In this document: piece after piece, positions 13,901-24,310 of the stretch
Layout of the letters: each line of letters begins with the position of its first letter
Numbering within the stretch: the first letter of the stretch is position 1
Position numbers and translations under genes: made by a program
Assembly: GCF_030463565.1 (NCBI RefSeq)
Contig: NC_134644.1
Span: 112,843,684 to 112,907,683 of the forward strand
Length of the DNA stretch: 64,000 bases
Source: Pelecanus crispus
Taxonomy: Eukaryota > Chordata > Aves > Pelecaniformes > Pelecanidae
Reading direction: 5' to 3'
Notes under the pieces: generated by a model
The model's database searches: none
Seen by the model: the letters and a program-made list of their open reading frames with translations, nothing else
Told to the model about the DNA's origin: nothing

Positions 13901-15003
13901 TACTCAATTATATGGCTACATTCTGGGAGGGATACATGTTTCCAGGTAGTTAGAAACATATTCTGTTTCAACTTTACTCCATGTGGCTCCTGCATGGGAA
14001 AATATTAAATCAGCTCCTATATCAGTTTTATTAAAACCTTTTAGGGTTTAGTTAAGAGAGTCCTTACCGGTAGGGTATTTAGATTGGAGCTGACTAGTGA
14101 AGCTGAGACAATGGTACAGGCACTTGGGCTTAAGAATAACCTGTTTCAAATGAAGGGTACCAAGGAAATACTGATGAACAGTTAAGTAACTTTGTAAATT
14201 TTTTATCCATAATGATGTTTACAAGACCTAAAAATTAGTAACAAACAATATTTTGCTGTTCTGTGGAAGACTATGTACCTTATGTACTGTGAGTCAGACT
14301 ATACTATCCAAACTCAACACTACTGTATGACCATAGAAAGCTTTTGTACCATCAAAACAAGCTTAAAAATCAAATCATGTATAATGAATAAGCCAGAAGT
14401 CTTGCCTGGTTCATTTCCAGAAATGAACGCTGTAAGCAGACACTGAAGAGTGAAGATGAACAGCCTTATTCACCAAATTCCACCCAGCCTGAACCCGCTG
14501 TGAGATTGGGACAATACAGAGGTATTTGAATAATAATTCAACCTGTGTGTTGTAAAGCACAATAGTTATTGAAACTGTTTCAGCAGATTTTGGCTAAGGC
14601 ATATCATGCACGTGTATGAAATAGCAGATATCAATTCTTCGTCTACAGATCTCAGAAAAAAAAAAAACAAACCCAAACAAATCTCTACAAAGCAGATTTC
14701 AACAAAAGTAACATTACTCCCATCTTCCCATAGAGAAATTAGGTCGAAAGTTATTTGACTTTGTCATACTGGTGAGCATCTCAATAGATGAACCATGAAA
14801 AAAATAAAATAATGTCCTGAACAACAATGCAGTAGTACTAACTGGTCTATACTACCTCACTCATGGTCAAATTTCACCTGCTCTTTGAATTGATAATAAT
14901 ATGTTCATTATGAGACTGTGGCATTTCTTTTGGACGTTCTGTGCCTTGATGAATAGTCCTGTGGGTAGGACTTTTTACTGCTCATATTCTCTGAATACAG
15001 TTT
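10919..15003. other. AT-rich non-coding DNA, nothing recognised
   Basis: No supported gene. Open frames at 13047-13259 and 13621-13953 (+) do not resemble any family I know and lack splice or promoter context. A short A-rich tract occurs near 14655. Confidence 0.55.
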
Positions 15004-15365
15004 CATGCCGGGTGTCAGGGCACCATGGGGCCAGGAGGGCAGCAGGGGCTCCCCACGGGTCTGTCAGGGCAGAGCCTGGCAGCCAGGACCCTGCCCCAGC
15101 CAGGAGCTGGCAGCTGGGGGCACCGGGGCAGCCCCAGCCCCGGGCACGGGGCACCTCCCTGGGGACGGGGATGGGGATGGGGATGGGCGGAGGCCAGGAC
15201 GCGGACCTGGTTCTGGGGGCCTATGGCCGGGCAGGGCAGGGCTGTGGGGAGCTGGAGACTGGCCTGGCTAGGGAGTCGCTGGGGCAGGGGACACAGAGGG
15301 GTGCCGGGCTGTGGGCAGGGTAGGGGGAGCCCCAGGTGTGGGCAGAGACAGGCAGGGCCATGACA
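15004..15365 (+). repeat. GC-rich interspersed repeat, copy A, with GGGGAT array
   Basis: This is an abruptly GC-rich block in AT-rich surroundings. Blocks such as CCAGGAGGGCAGC (about 15031), CACCGGGG and CCCCAGCCCC (15121-15140), GGGCACCTCCCTGGG, ATGGCCGGGCAGGGCAGGG (about 15222-15241) and GTCGCTGGGGCAGGGG (about 15274-15289) recur in the same order, in inverted orientation, at 18799-18974. The A copy carries an extra short array of GGGGAT units (about 15159-15187). Four overlapping open frames on both strands arise from the GC richness, and none looks like a real protein. The family is unnamed here. The strand given is arbitrary. Confidence 0.7.
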
Positions 15366-18300
15366 CAAGGCATCCAATGATGTCTCTTTTCCCAATTCAG
15401 TCAATATGAGATGTTTTAAAACAAATCAATAGAAATCAAAAATGTATTATGGAAGTCAACTTAATTACATATATTAATTTAAAAAGATGTAATTATCTTT
15501 GATACCTTTAACAGTTATCTTTCATCATCATACCTTGATACCTGGCCATGACTTCATACCTGCATGCAGGGACATGAAATTCAAAGCTAGACTTTGAATA
15601 GATCATACTCATATGATGAATCCAGCGTCTTAAACCACTTATGCTATGCTCTTTTGCCCATTTTTCCCATATCTGACTTGGATCTTTTGTTACACTGCCT
15701 TCTTGGCTCCTCTGCCTGTACTCACCTCTCAGTAACTTCTCTCGTTAATTGCTGTGTGACCTTCTGCTGTGGGATTCAGGCATCCAAGATCCACAGCCCT
15801 ACTTTGTATGGCCCCTCCACCTGACCTTGCCTCCAGTTCACTGAGAAAACTCTTGTTTAGGTGTGAGAAAGCAGGCAAGCTAAAATCAGGCAAGATAAGG
15901 AAAGTAAAAACAGATGGAAGCGCAACCGTTGAAGCAGTAACAGTTAACAGCTCCAGGACTCAAAGGGAAAAGTACTGATGTAAAACTGTAAGAAAGACCT
16001 TTCCCTCCTGCCAGCTCCAGGGAACTGGAAGACCGTAACTCAGCAGCAGCAGCAGGGCAGGTCAGCCCGTTTGGAGGAGCCTGGCCCTTCCCGAGCTGAC
16101 CGAGAGCTTGTCTGGCCCGTGAGGACTCAGCCGCTTTCAAAGGGACGGTGACCACATTAATATCTAACCTAGGAGCTTGCTAGTCCTAGCCCATCGTCAC
16201 ATGTATTATCCAACAAACAACCCCTTCGTACCTCTCAGCTCTATCTTGCTACAGAGATAAAAATATAGAGAAAAAATTTAGAAAGGATAAAACGAGAGCA
16301 CTTGATGTCTTTATGTAGACTTCTCAAATGAAAAAGTAAAGATATTTTATTCATTTTCAAAGCGGTCCTGTTTTTAGAATTTAAGCCACCCTTTTCTTTG
16401 CACCCATGAAATGTTAACTGAAGACAACGCTTTTACATCAACAGTTTGGTTGCTGATACGCATTTTCAGTGAAAAACATTTTGCTGAAAATTCCTACCTA
16501 CCTCTTTGTATTTGGATTTGGTGTGGGTCTTCCATTGAAATAAAGCAGATTAAGGCACGATAGCTCTACAAAATTGAAGTTTTCAGAAACCATGTATTCA
16601 TCTAATAACACTATGGAAGAATCCACATAGGAACTAATTTTCAGTTACTGGCACCCATGTTCTCAATGTAATCAGCATAGAGTAGCACAAACCACTCTGA
16701 TGAAATCCTGTTAAGAAATTCCTGAAGCTATCTGGAAACATAAGATTCTCAGAATATGTAAATTCTTGCAAATTTATGTTAGCATATTATTTCCCTTCCT
16801 TGAAACTAACACCCTAAGACACAGTAACCCTGATTTCTCAGAAACAAAACCTCTGGTATAGCAGGTTATTAAATTCTGTCCTTTAAATCCTACTCCAGGC
16901 TTTACCTGGGATGCTGCCTTTCACATTTTCCTTGACATTCACGGATATTTTGAATTCATCCACATTGTATTATGAGGTTTAATGATAAAACTATTCTTAT
17001 AAAGACAGATGCTATTACTAATACAACAAAATAATGTTAAACTATACTTTATAAGCAGTGATATCAGGGGAAATCTAATATCTGGGATAAAGGAACGACA
17101 GAAATTACAAAAGCTTTATTTCCTGTAACGTGGCAACTTCCCCCACATTCCCTTTCCACTGTATAAAAACTTGAACTCCTTAATCCTTTTTTTTTTTTTT
17201 TTTCCATATTGGTATAGGTATACTGCAGGGGTATCTATGAATCATACATAATACTGAGTTACATAGCTCAAAGCCAAAGTAAATCATCCCAGAGTGAGAT
17301 TTTTAATTATATGTGTAGTTTATACGTCCATATTCTTCAGAGCTAATGCTGTGAACAATATAAATTTTCTCTCATGAGACTTCTGAGTAGAAGGGATTAG
17401 AATGTGTTTTACAAACATTAGATCCAACTACACCCTTACGATAATAATATTTTTATGTGTCTTTGCAGATGAAGTAAATGCATACAATGTATGTCACACA
17501 GGAAGTAAATGACATAGATGACATGGAATTCAGACTCCTAGACTCTGACAGATTAGAATCTTTAAAAAAATGTGCACAAACCTAATTCTTAGATATAGGA
17601 GAAAAAGAGTGCCAAAACAAGCAAATAAATTTGAAAGAGTATAAATAAAAATGCTGGGAGTTATTTTTTTAAAATTCAAACAAGATTGTATGATTGCATA
17701 CCAGAACATAATGTTTTCAGATCAATAAAAGCAGAATAATTTCTCACATGGATGGAAGAATCAGAACAGAATAACAGCAACCCTCAAAAATATTTTTGCC
17801 ACATATCTCATTTAGTCCCTTATTATGTTATCTCTTCCAGTTTCTGCTGCTGCTAATAATCACAGGATGCTGACATGTGTACAACTAGTTTCTGCCAATC
17901 CAAGCAAACTGTAGTAAGCAGGCTGTAATTTACAGTCCCGAGATGTTGACAGACTGGTTCACAAGCCAACAAAACATTACTTTCTTTTGCAGCTTCAAAG
18001 CCTGAAAGGAGGACATAGAGTTCTGTGAAAATCAGTGGGATGCTGGAAAGCTAAGGCATAAGCTAAGCTTGCAAAGACGCTGGCCATCATTCCAGAGGGG
18101 ATATCACAGATCTAACTTCAACAAAACATCTGGCAACAGAGTTGTTTTCTACACGGGCTGTAAAAAATAGGCTGAGAAAGTTTTTCTTTGGGGCCTCAGC
18201 CTGGCGTCCAGCTGTGTGTCATTTTTGTGCACCACCAGTTATGTAAAACAGTCATATTTTATTCATGTATATTGTGTTGTCTATCTAATTCTGTACCTTG

Positions 18301-18798
18301 TGCAGGTATTTTCCTGACAAGTTAATTGTGTCCTTTTGAAATATTGGTATTTTGGGACAGCATTTAGAAAATTCTTCTGTAATTATACTTCTGTCAATTA
18401 CACGAGGTTGGAATCCTAAAAATCTCTCTAGCTGCAATTGAAACTCTTGTCTGGCAAATACTGAATTTTTACATGTGTAATTGTGTCTCAAAACTGAAAA
18501 AGGATGAATAATATGTTAATACTTTCAGATTAAAGAAAAATAAATCTTACTTTTGAACTATGGGAAAATATTAACCTTAATCCTAAGCCTCTAACCTCAG
18601 CACAATGGGAGATCACAAACAAAGCTAGGACAGAGCAAAGGTCATCACAGACTGGAGGCCTACTGACAAGATGTCTGGCTCTAAAGGAAAATTCACAGTT
18701 CTGTTATCTTCACTTGCATGTTTAAAATACCAAGAACAATCTTTGTGGGTTCTGCTGTACTCATCAGCACAATCCCACTTGCACTCTGCAGCTGCCAG
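15366..18798. other. Non-coding DNA between the two GC-rich repeats
   Basis: No supported gene. A moderately GC-rich patch at about 15990-16150 contains a short CAG run and has no recognisable coding pattern. A T-run lies near 17188-17204. Confidence 0.55.
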
Positions 18799-18974
18799 CC
18801 CCTGCCCCAGCGACGCCCCAGCAGGGCTGGTCGCCAGCTCCCCAAAACCCTGCCCTGCCCGGCCATGGGCCCAGGGAGGTGCCCGATGTCCGGGGCTGGG
18901 GACACCCCGGTGCCCCACCGCTGCCCTGCTCCTGGCTGGGGTGGTGGGATGGGCCCTGGCTGCCCTCCTGGCCC
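18799..18974 (-). repeat. GC-rich interspersed repeat, copy B, inverted relative to copy A
   Basis: The reverse complement of this segment shares ordered blocks with 15004-15365: GGCCAGGAGGGCAGC (complement of about 18959-18973), GCACCGGGG, CCCCAGCCCCGG, GGGCACCTCCCTGGG, CATGGCCGGGCAGGGCAGGG (complement of 18848-18867) and GTCGCTGGGGCAGGGG (complement of 18799-18814). The GGGGAT array of copy A is absent. GC-rich sequence continues to about 19090 without obvious counterpart in copy A. Open frames of 105-163 codons on both strands here are compositional. Confidence 0.7.
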
Positions 18975-19099
18975 GCCGGGGCCAGCAGCCTTCGCAGCAG
19001 CTGGATGGATTCTCCCTTCGTCTTGCACAGTCTGAGAGGCTTGGGCTGTTGATGGACGCCCCCGTGGAGTGCTCCTCAGCTCTTCCGCCCATGTGCAAC

Positions 19100-20650
19100 C
19101 ATGGAAAGACGTCCTGTGTGAAAGACGATGAATGTTTAAGTTCTTCATAATATACCGCAGCGACTCTCTTTCAAAAGAAGGCAACTTTTCTTGTGCAGAA
19201 AGTATACAGAGCGGGATGCAATATAGAAATCATAACGCTTACCAGCCAAAGAGGTTGGTTTTCTGTACTACAGTATCTGGTTTTTATCACAGCTATTACG
19301 TAGCACCCCACAATCTACTTGCATCCTGTGGGCTCTACAAATAGAGCTCTGCAGATGTTTGCTATTATCCACAATTTAGAAGCTATTTCACCAAAGGAAA
19401 AAAAACCCTGGGAATTAATCACCCTCTTTGTTAAACGGCCCTTGAAGAAGCAAAAATGTCAGAATCATTGCAAACAAATAAAAATCTGCTTGCATGTCCA
19501 TCTAAAACAATATAACATTGTTCTTATTAAACAAAAATTAATTTACTTTTCTTTAATTTTTTTTTTTCACTATTCAAGCATATTACAGTCCATGCTACAG
19601 TATGTCTACCAAAACCCTCCATTAGAAGGCGGAGAAAGAAAATACTTAGGTATCTGGTGATACATGGACATGTGCAGATCAAGATTAACAAACTAACCTA
19701 CTCAAATTCAAGAAGGGTAGTTGTCATCAAACACAGTGACACATAACTTGCATAAACTAAATGGGATTATTCTTGTGTGGTGAATGACATTTATAAGTAC
19801 TAAAATTACAGTGGTTGGTATGAAGAACTTATTTTACTTACATTTAATCTGACATGGCATCTTAGCCTGATATTGCAAAATAATTTTCTATTTTAACTGC
19901 AGAAAATTTTAACCATGGAGTTGCCAAATAAAGTATAAGGAAGCTACAGAGCAACTATAATTACATTTTGTCCCAATTCCTCATGCAGATGTTGCATAGT
20001 GTCTCATTGATAATATGTTTTCCACATACATGAAATAAGGCCTAGTGAGGTGCAAAATCAGATTTTTCACACTACCAGGATAATAACTTATAGTAAATTA
20101 TTTAAATAAAATAAATATATTTTTTTTCTTTCTTTGCTTCTGTTGACAATTTTTTCCTTCAAAACATTTCTGTCCATTTATACTTTATGTAACTGGAAAA
20201 TTATGTGTATGCAATTTCTAGTCTATGCATTCTGATCATACAGTTAATTGTGAATAGTAACTGACTGCTTTGGCTGGTAGGATCAAATACAATTAAAATC
20301 CAAGTTCTAATCCAAACGTTTGTTTATTACATTTTATGTCAATAGCTGTGATATTTATGTAGATTTGCTTACTGATGACTAATTATAAGAATTTAACTGG
20401 GCACGTAAAATAATTCAAAATTGGTAAAAGTATATTTTAAGCAGATTGATTAAAAAGGAGAGCTATTAGCATCTCATTATTCACCCTATAGTGAATACAA
20501 TATTTAACAATCGGATAATTAGAAAATTCTACTAGCTACTTAGCTACTAAAGCTGTCTCCTTATTTGCAAAGGCATAAATAATTTCTTCAGATGAAGATT
20601 ATATAAAATAACATTGTTATCAGTTGGCCTCTTCTCAAGCAAAATGTCCA
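19100..20650. other. AT-rich non-coding DNA, nothing recognised
   Basis: No supported gene or identifiable repeat was seen. Open frames at 19132-19344 and 19319-19660 are isolated and unlike known proteins. Confidence 0.55.
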
Positions 20651-21864
20651 TGTTACTGTGGTGGTACATCTCCCCCTGCCCCTGTTCTTCTGTTCTGTTT
20701 TTCCCCTTCACTTCGGCCACTTTACAATCTCAGGAATTCCAGGCCGCAGCTTTTGTGTAGCGAGTTGGTCAGTTAAGCGCCCCTTAATTGTACCAGAAAC
20801 TCCTACATGGCTGGAGCAGAGAGCGGCTCTGTTCTTATCAACATTCGTATTATGGCTAACGAGGGGAACGAGAACAAACAGCTACCCCGGACAGCCTTGA
20901 AACAGGGTGGCATCATCGCTGCTAGAATTCCAGCAACAAGCCGACCCAAATTGTGGCTCGGATGGAATTTTACTGGTGATTCAAGTCAATCATCTCACGA
21001 TCCTATAAACAGCAGTCCTAAGTGAGGCCCTTTGAGCTCTCCCGGACCGCCGCGGGCTGCACCAGCATCTCCCTCTGATCGAAGCATCGCTCGGAGTCAG
21101 TGAAACTTAGCAGGTATCCGAAAGTCTGCTGCCACCAGAACTCCATTGTCGGAGATCGACAACGGAGCCTGGGCTGCTGATATTCTTCACTCCTCAAACT
21201 CTACTCCCGCCTGTTGAGAAATGCCAAGGCATTAGACATGAGTATTTCACTAAACTCGAGGGGAATTTTTAACAGGTATATGATTTTCATATATGCATTT
21301 ATAGTTGTAAGTGTGCATGCATGAATCAATTTAAGTAGTTTTGTAGATGTATGATTTAATTTTAAAAGGAGTTTTATATTGTTGTACTATTCTTATAGCA
21401 TTACTCTCCTAAACCGTTGACCAAGTCTGAGACTAGGACTAGACCCAGCCGCACCTCGGCTCCTCTCTGAGAAGGAGTTTAGAAAGCAAGGGGGTCCATT
21501 CCGAACCTCGTGACTCAACGGGAGGGCCCCACCCCCCCCCCCGCTTTTATTCCATATATACGCAATGCTTTTATGAATCATTTTAACTCGTTGTGATTTA
21601 ATTCTCTTTTATGTGTTTCTATGTAGTAATAGAGTGAATCTTGCCATCTTCGAATCTGTAACTAAGTCACTGTTTTGATCAATTTTGTCTAATCACTGTA
21701 TTAATCATTGATGATTGAGTACTATTAAAAATACTATAATCAAATTCTGCAATTCGCTACAAGTAAATTCTAACTTTTACTAAATCAAACTGTGTAACAC
21801 CACTCATTCATAGTGAATTGACATAATCAGCAGGATTCACAAACCTGCATTTGTGACAGTTACA
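20651..21864 (+). mobile_element. Probable solo LTR or LTR-like retroelement remnant
   Basis: The segment differs in composition from its surroundings. It begins TGTTACTGTGG and its end reads GTGACAGTTACA, so the termini form a 9-nt inverted match (TGTTACTGT against TGTAACTGT) with one mismatch. Inside, a TATAAA (21004-21009) lies upstream of a GC-rich stretch (21030-21060), and an 11-base C-run sits at 21532-21542. These features fit an ERV LTR of about 1.2 kb in + orientation, perhaps ERVL-like, which I judge partly from memory of avian repeats. I see no target-site duplication (flanks ...GTCCA and GAGTA...) and no internal retroviral frame beside it. The exact right boundary is uncertain, and an alternative end is near 21823. 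Confidence 0.5.
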
Positions 21865-22214
21865 GAGTAGGTGCAATAAGAACGAAGTCATATATAGGAA
21901 AATACATTATTTCAAACTAGAAAATGTAGTCTTTATACTTCAAATGTATTTGTCACTAATTTTGAGATACAGTATAGGTAAGTTCTAAATGTATGCTGTG
22001 ACTATTTTGAAGGCTGTGTAGTTAACACAGGAGAAAAGACCTTTGGCATCATTTTTGTATATTTCTCCCTTTCATGTAAGACAACCCTGGCTCATTTGCA
22101 TTTATCTTTCCTTGACTAATGCAGTATATTTCCCAAAGATGTAGCTGAATTGTAACTTGTTAGAATTAGTGATTTTGCACTCCAGGTGCTACTTTTGGCC
22201 TTTGATGCGGTCTT

Positions 22215-22330
22215 ATTACAGGACTCTGGGTTATCTCTTAAAACTGTAGTGCATAGACACATTTCTGGTTTTTTTGTGTCTCAGTTTCCCCATCTCCAAA
22301 ACAGGAGATTGCTTTAAGGTGTTCTGAGAA
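22215..22330 (+). repeat. Possible MIR-like ancient SINE fragment
   Basis: The segment contains GTGTCTCAGTTTCCCCATCT followed by CCAAAACAGG, which resembles the conserved middle of the MIR family (CTCAGTTTCC, CATCT, AAAA). The rest of the element is too diverged to align by eye, so this is a tentative call. Confidence 0.35.
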
Positions 22331-22589
22331 TTTTGCTTTATGGAATCTACATATTGTTACTTACATGGGAACAAGGAGCGAGGCGAAGAAAGAAACCTGA
22401 AAATCTGAAATATTCTCTGTGTCTGAAGAATCGGGTAAACACATAAACTTCATTTTATAATCAGAGGGCAGCTATGTTTTGGTTAATGAAACCATTATAC
22501 AGAGGTCCTAAAAATAAACAAACAAGGATGGTCCGCAGCATGTCCAGACAGAGCACTCCTCTTCTGTAAAGGCTGTATCTCAACACTAC

Positions 22590-23620
22590 CTGCTTGTTAC
22601 TGTATTACTATGTGTCAGCTGGCTAGAATATGAATTAGCCCACAAGGAATTCTTAGTCCCTTGATGGCAGTAGTCAAGGCAACCCTCTCCACCTACCTGA
22701 TTTGTCCTTAGGCCATGACTAGAGTCTTGATGTAATCTGCAGCGCACCAAATTTAGTGTATTTGCTTCTTGGCTCCACTCTGGTGCGACTGCTGAGGGAC
22801 GCTCGCCGTCACGGGGCACTGCCCACGGAGGCAGCCAACAGACTGGCACAGAACGACACACAGAAAGGGACAGATGCTCCACCGAGAAGTGCGTCCCTGT
22901 GCTCGGCAGCGGTGGTGACATCCCACAGGGCACAGTCCCCAGCCTTCACTGGAGGAACTACCCTCACACAGCAGAGGCCTTGACCTAGAGCGAGCTCCCA
23001 AAGGAGCCACGGCTCTGCAGAGCTGTGGCTGCAGGGATGCCTGGGGCCTCTTGCTGAGGCTGGGACAGGGGCAGCTAGGCTCCTCGCCTGCCTGCTCATC
23101 TTGTGACCAAGCAAAGGAGCTGCAGGAGGAGGTGACCAGCCTGTGCAGCATCTGAGATAATGAGAAATAGATTAGTGTAAGGGCACGCAGAAGGGGAGAG
23201 CACCTGCTTCATTAAGGTCATCATGTGGTCAAGGACCTTTTCACTGCATTGATCATTATTTACTCAATAATGAGTAAAGGTGGAAACCATAAACAAGAGC
23301 CCACAGAGACACAAATCTGGTCACAAAGAAGGGATAACAGAGACAATGCCAAGGACCAGAAGCCTACAGTTGCTAATTGATGGGTCATCAAGAAACTGCA
23401 GGCACAGGTTTGGAAAGGGCAAACCTGGACCTTGTAACTGGTAAGAAGTAGGAAACAAGAGGAATATGAGGATTTGACAAGTAAAACATGGCCGGCCAGC
23501 CCACTTGTCTGACCAAGTCATGTGCCTTATCGCTGCAGGCTGTCCTATCCTTTCATTAAATACTTTCTTCATTGTCTTTCTGTGGAATTTCACTCTCTAA
23601 TCTCCTGTGTGTGAGTGCTG
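22590..23620 (+). mobile_element. Probable degraded LTR-retroelement fragment
   Basis: A GC-rich stretch (22770-23150) sits in AT-rich flanks. Its end, at about 23043-23153, reads in one + frame as a short coiled-coil-like peptide containing CSSCDQAKELQEEV and stops at TGA. This type of leucine/glutamate heptad with a CxxC-like lead is, as I recall, frequent in avian retroelement-derived frames. The following segment carries ATTAAA (about 23555) before a T-rich end, which could be a polyadenylation region. No complete gag, pol or env frame is visible and no borders are defined. It could instead be a decayed host pseudogene. Confidence 0.3.
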
Positions 23621-23633
23621 TAAGGGCTAGGTG

Positions 23634-24060
23634 ACAGCTACAGGTGAGATAGGTGTCAGTGAGTTTGTGGCCAGCTACTGGGGCAGGCGAGGGTCTTAGC
23701 ATCAGTAGCTGGAGGGGGGCCATAGCTCTTGGGAGCATCTCTATGGGTCCAACAGACTTTGTGTCTGGTGTGCCAACTACGGGAAGGACCAGTGAGCGCA
23801 CACAGGGCCAGCAACTGGAGACAGACTGAGGGCGCAGACACCCGTGGCCTGTGGTGTCAGCAGCTGGAGTGAATGGGGGGTCTATGCTCCAGCCACTGGG
23901 ATGGGAGCGGTGGGTGTCCCAGGCACAGCTACTGGGGGGACAGGGATGAGCAAAGTGAGTGAGAGGCTCGGCGACAGCAGCTGCAGCAGGACTGTGGGTC
24001 ACAGCCCATGTCCCTGGTGCTGGCTGCTGGGGGTCGCCGGAATGTTTGCAGCTTCCCCAA
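23634..24060 (+). repeat. Degenerate minisatellite with a CAGCTACTGG-type core
   Basis: A core related to CCAGCTACTGG recurs at about 23634, 23671, 23702, 23773, 23808, 23858, 23889, 23925, 23973 and 24018. The copies are separated by roughly 31-50 bases, with one 71-base gap, and are each followed by G-rich sequence. Copies have diverged strongly, so this is an old tandem array or a repetitive part of a retroelement. Confidence 0.5.
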
Positions 24061-24104
24061 ACCTGGCGTGCATGGGAGTGTGCGTGTGTGTAATTCACAA
24101 GCAA

Positions 24105-24310
24105 ATTTCAAGCTGGACCAGATGGTGAGTAGGAGGCCCTCGGACAGAGGGTCTGTGCTGGTTTTTGGGGGGACCAACTAGTGTGGGGTGCCTGTGAGAT
24201 GCCTCTGTGAGTGCATGCATGTTTGCTGTGAGCACAAAGCTGGACCACCCAGCGAGTAGGAGACCTGTGGAGCAGGTAAAAGGGCCTGGGATCCAGACAG
24301 TGCTATCGGA
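24105..24310 (+). repeat. Two diverged copies of a ~128-bp unit
   Basis: AGCTGGACCAGATGGTGAGT at about 24110, followed by AGGAGGCC, is echoed by AGCTGGACCACCCAGCGAGT at about 24238, followed by AGGAGACC. The period is about 128 bases. It follows directly on the minisatellite-like block and may belong to the same repetitive element. Confidence 0.45.

Noticed and set aside
15005-15404. Four overlapping open frames of 88-140 codons on both strands
   Set aside because: All arise from the GC-rich repeat. Low-complexity Gly/Pro/Ala/Arg content and simultaneous opening on both strands argue against coding.
18625-19184. Open frames of 105-163 codons on both strands
   Set aside because: Same GC-rich repeat family in inverse orientation. 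The frames end where the GC-rich sequence ends.
23556-24104. 182-codon minus-strand frame
   Set aside because: It runs through the degenerate minisatellite and has no recognisable domain. The opposite strand is also open in part.
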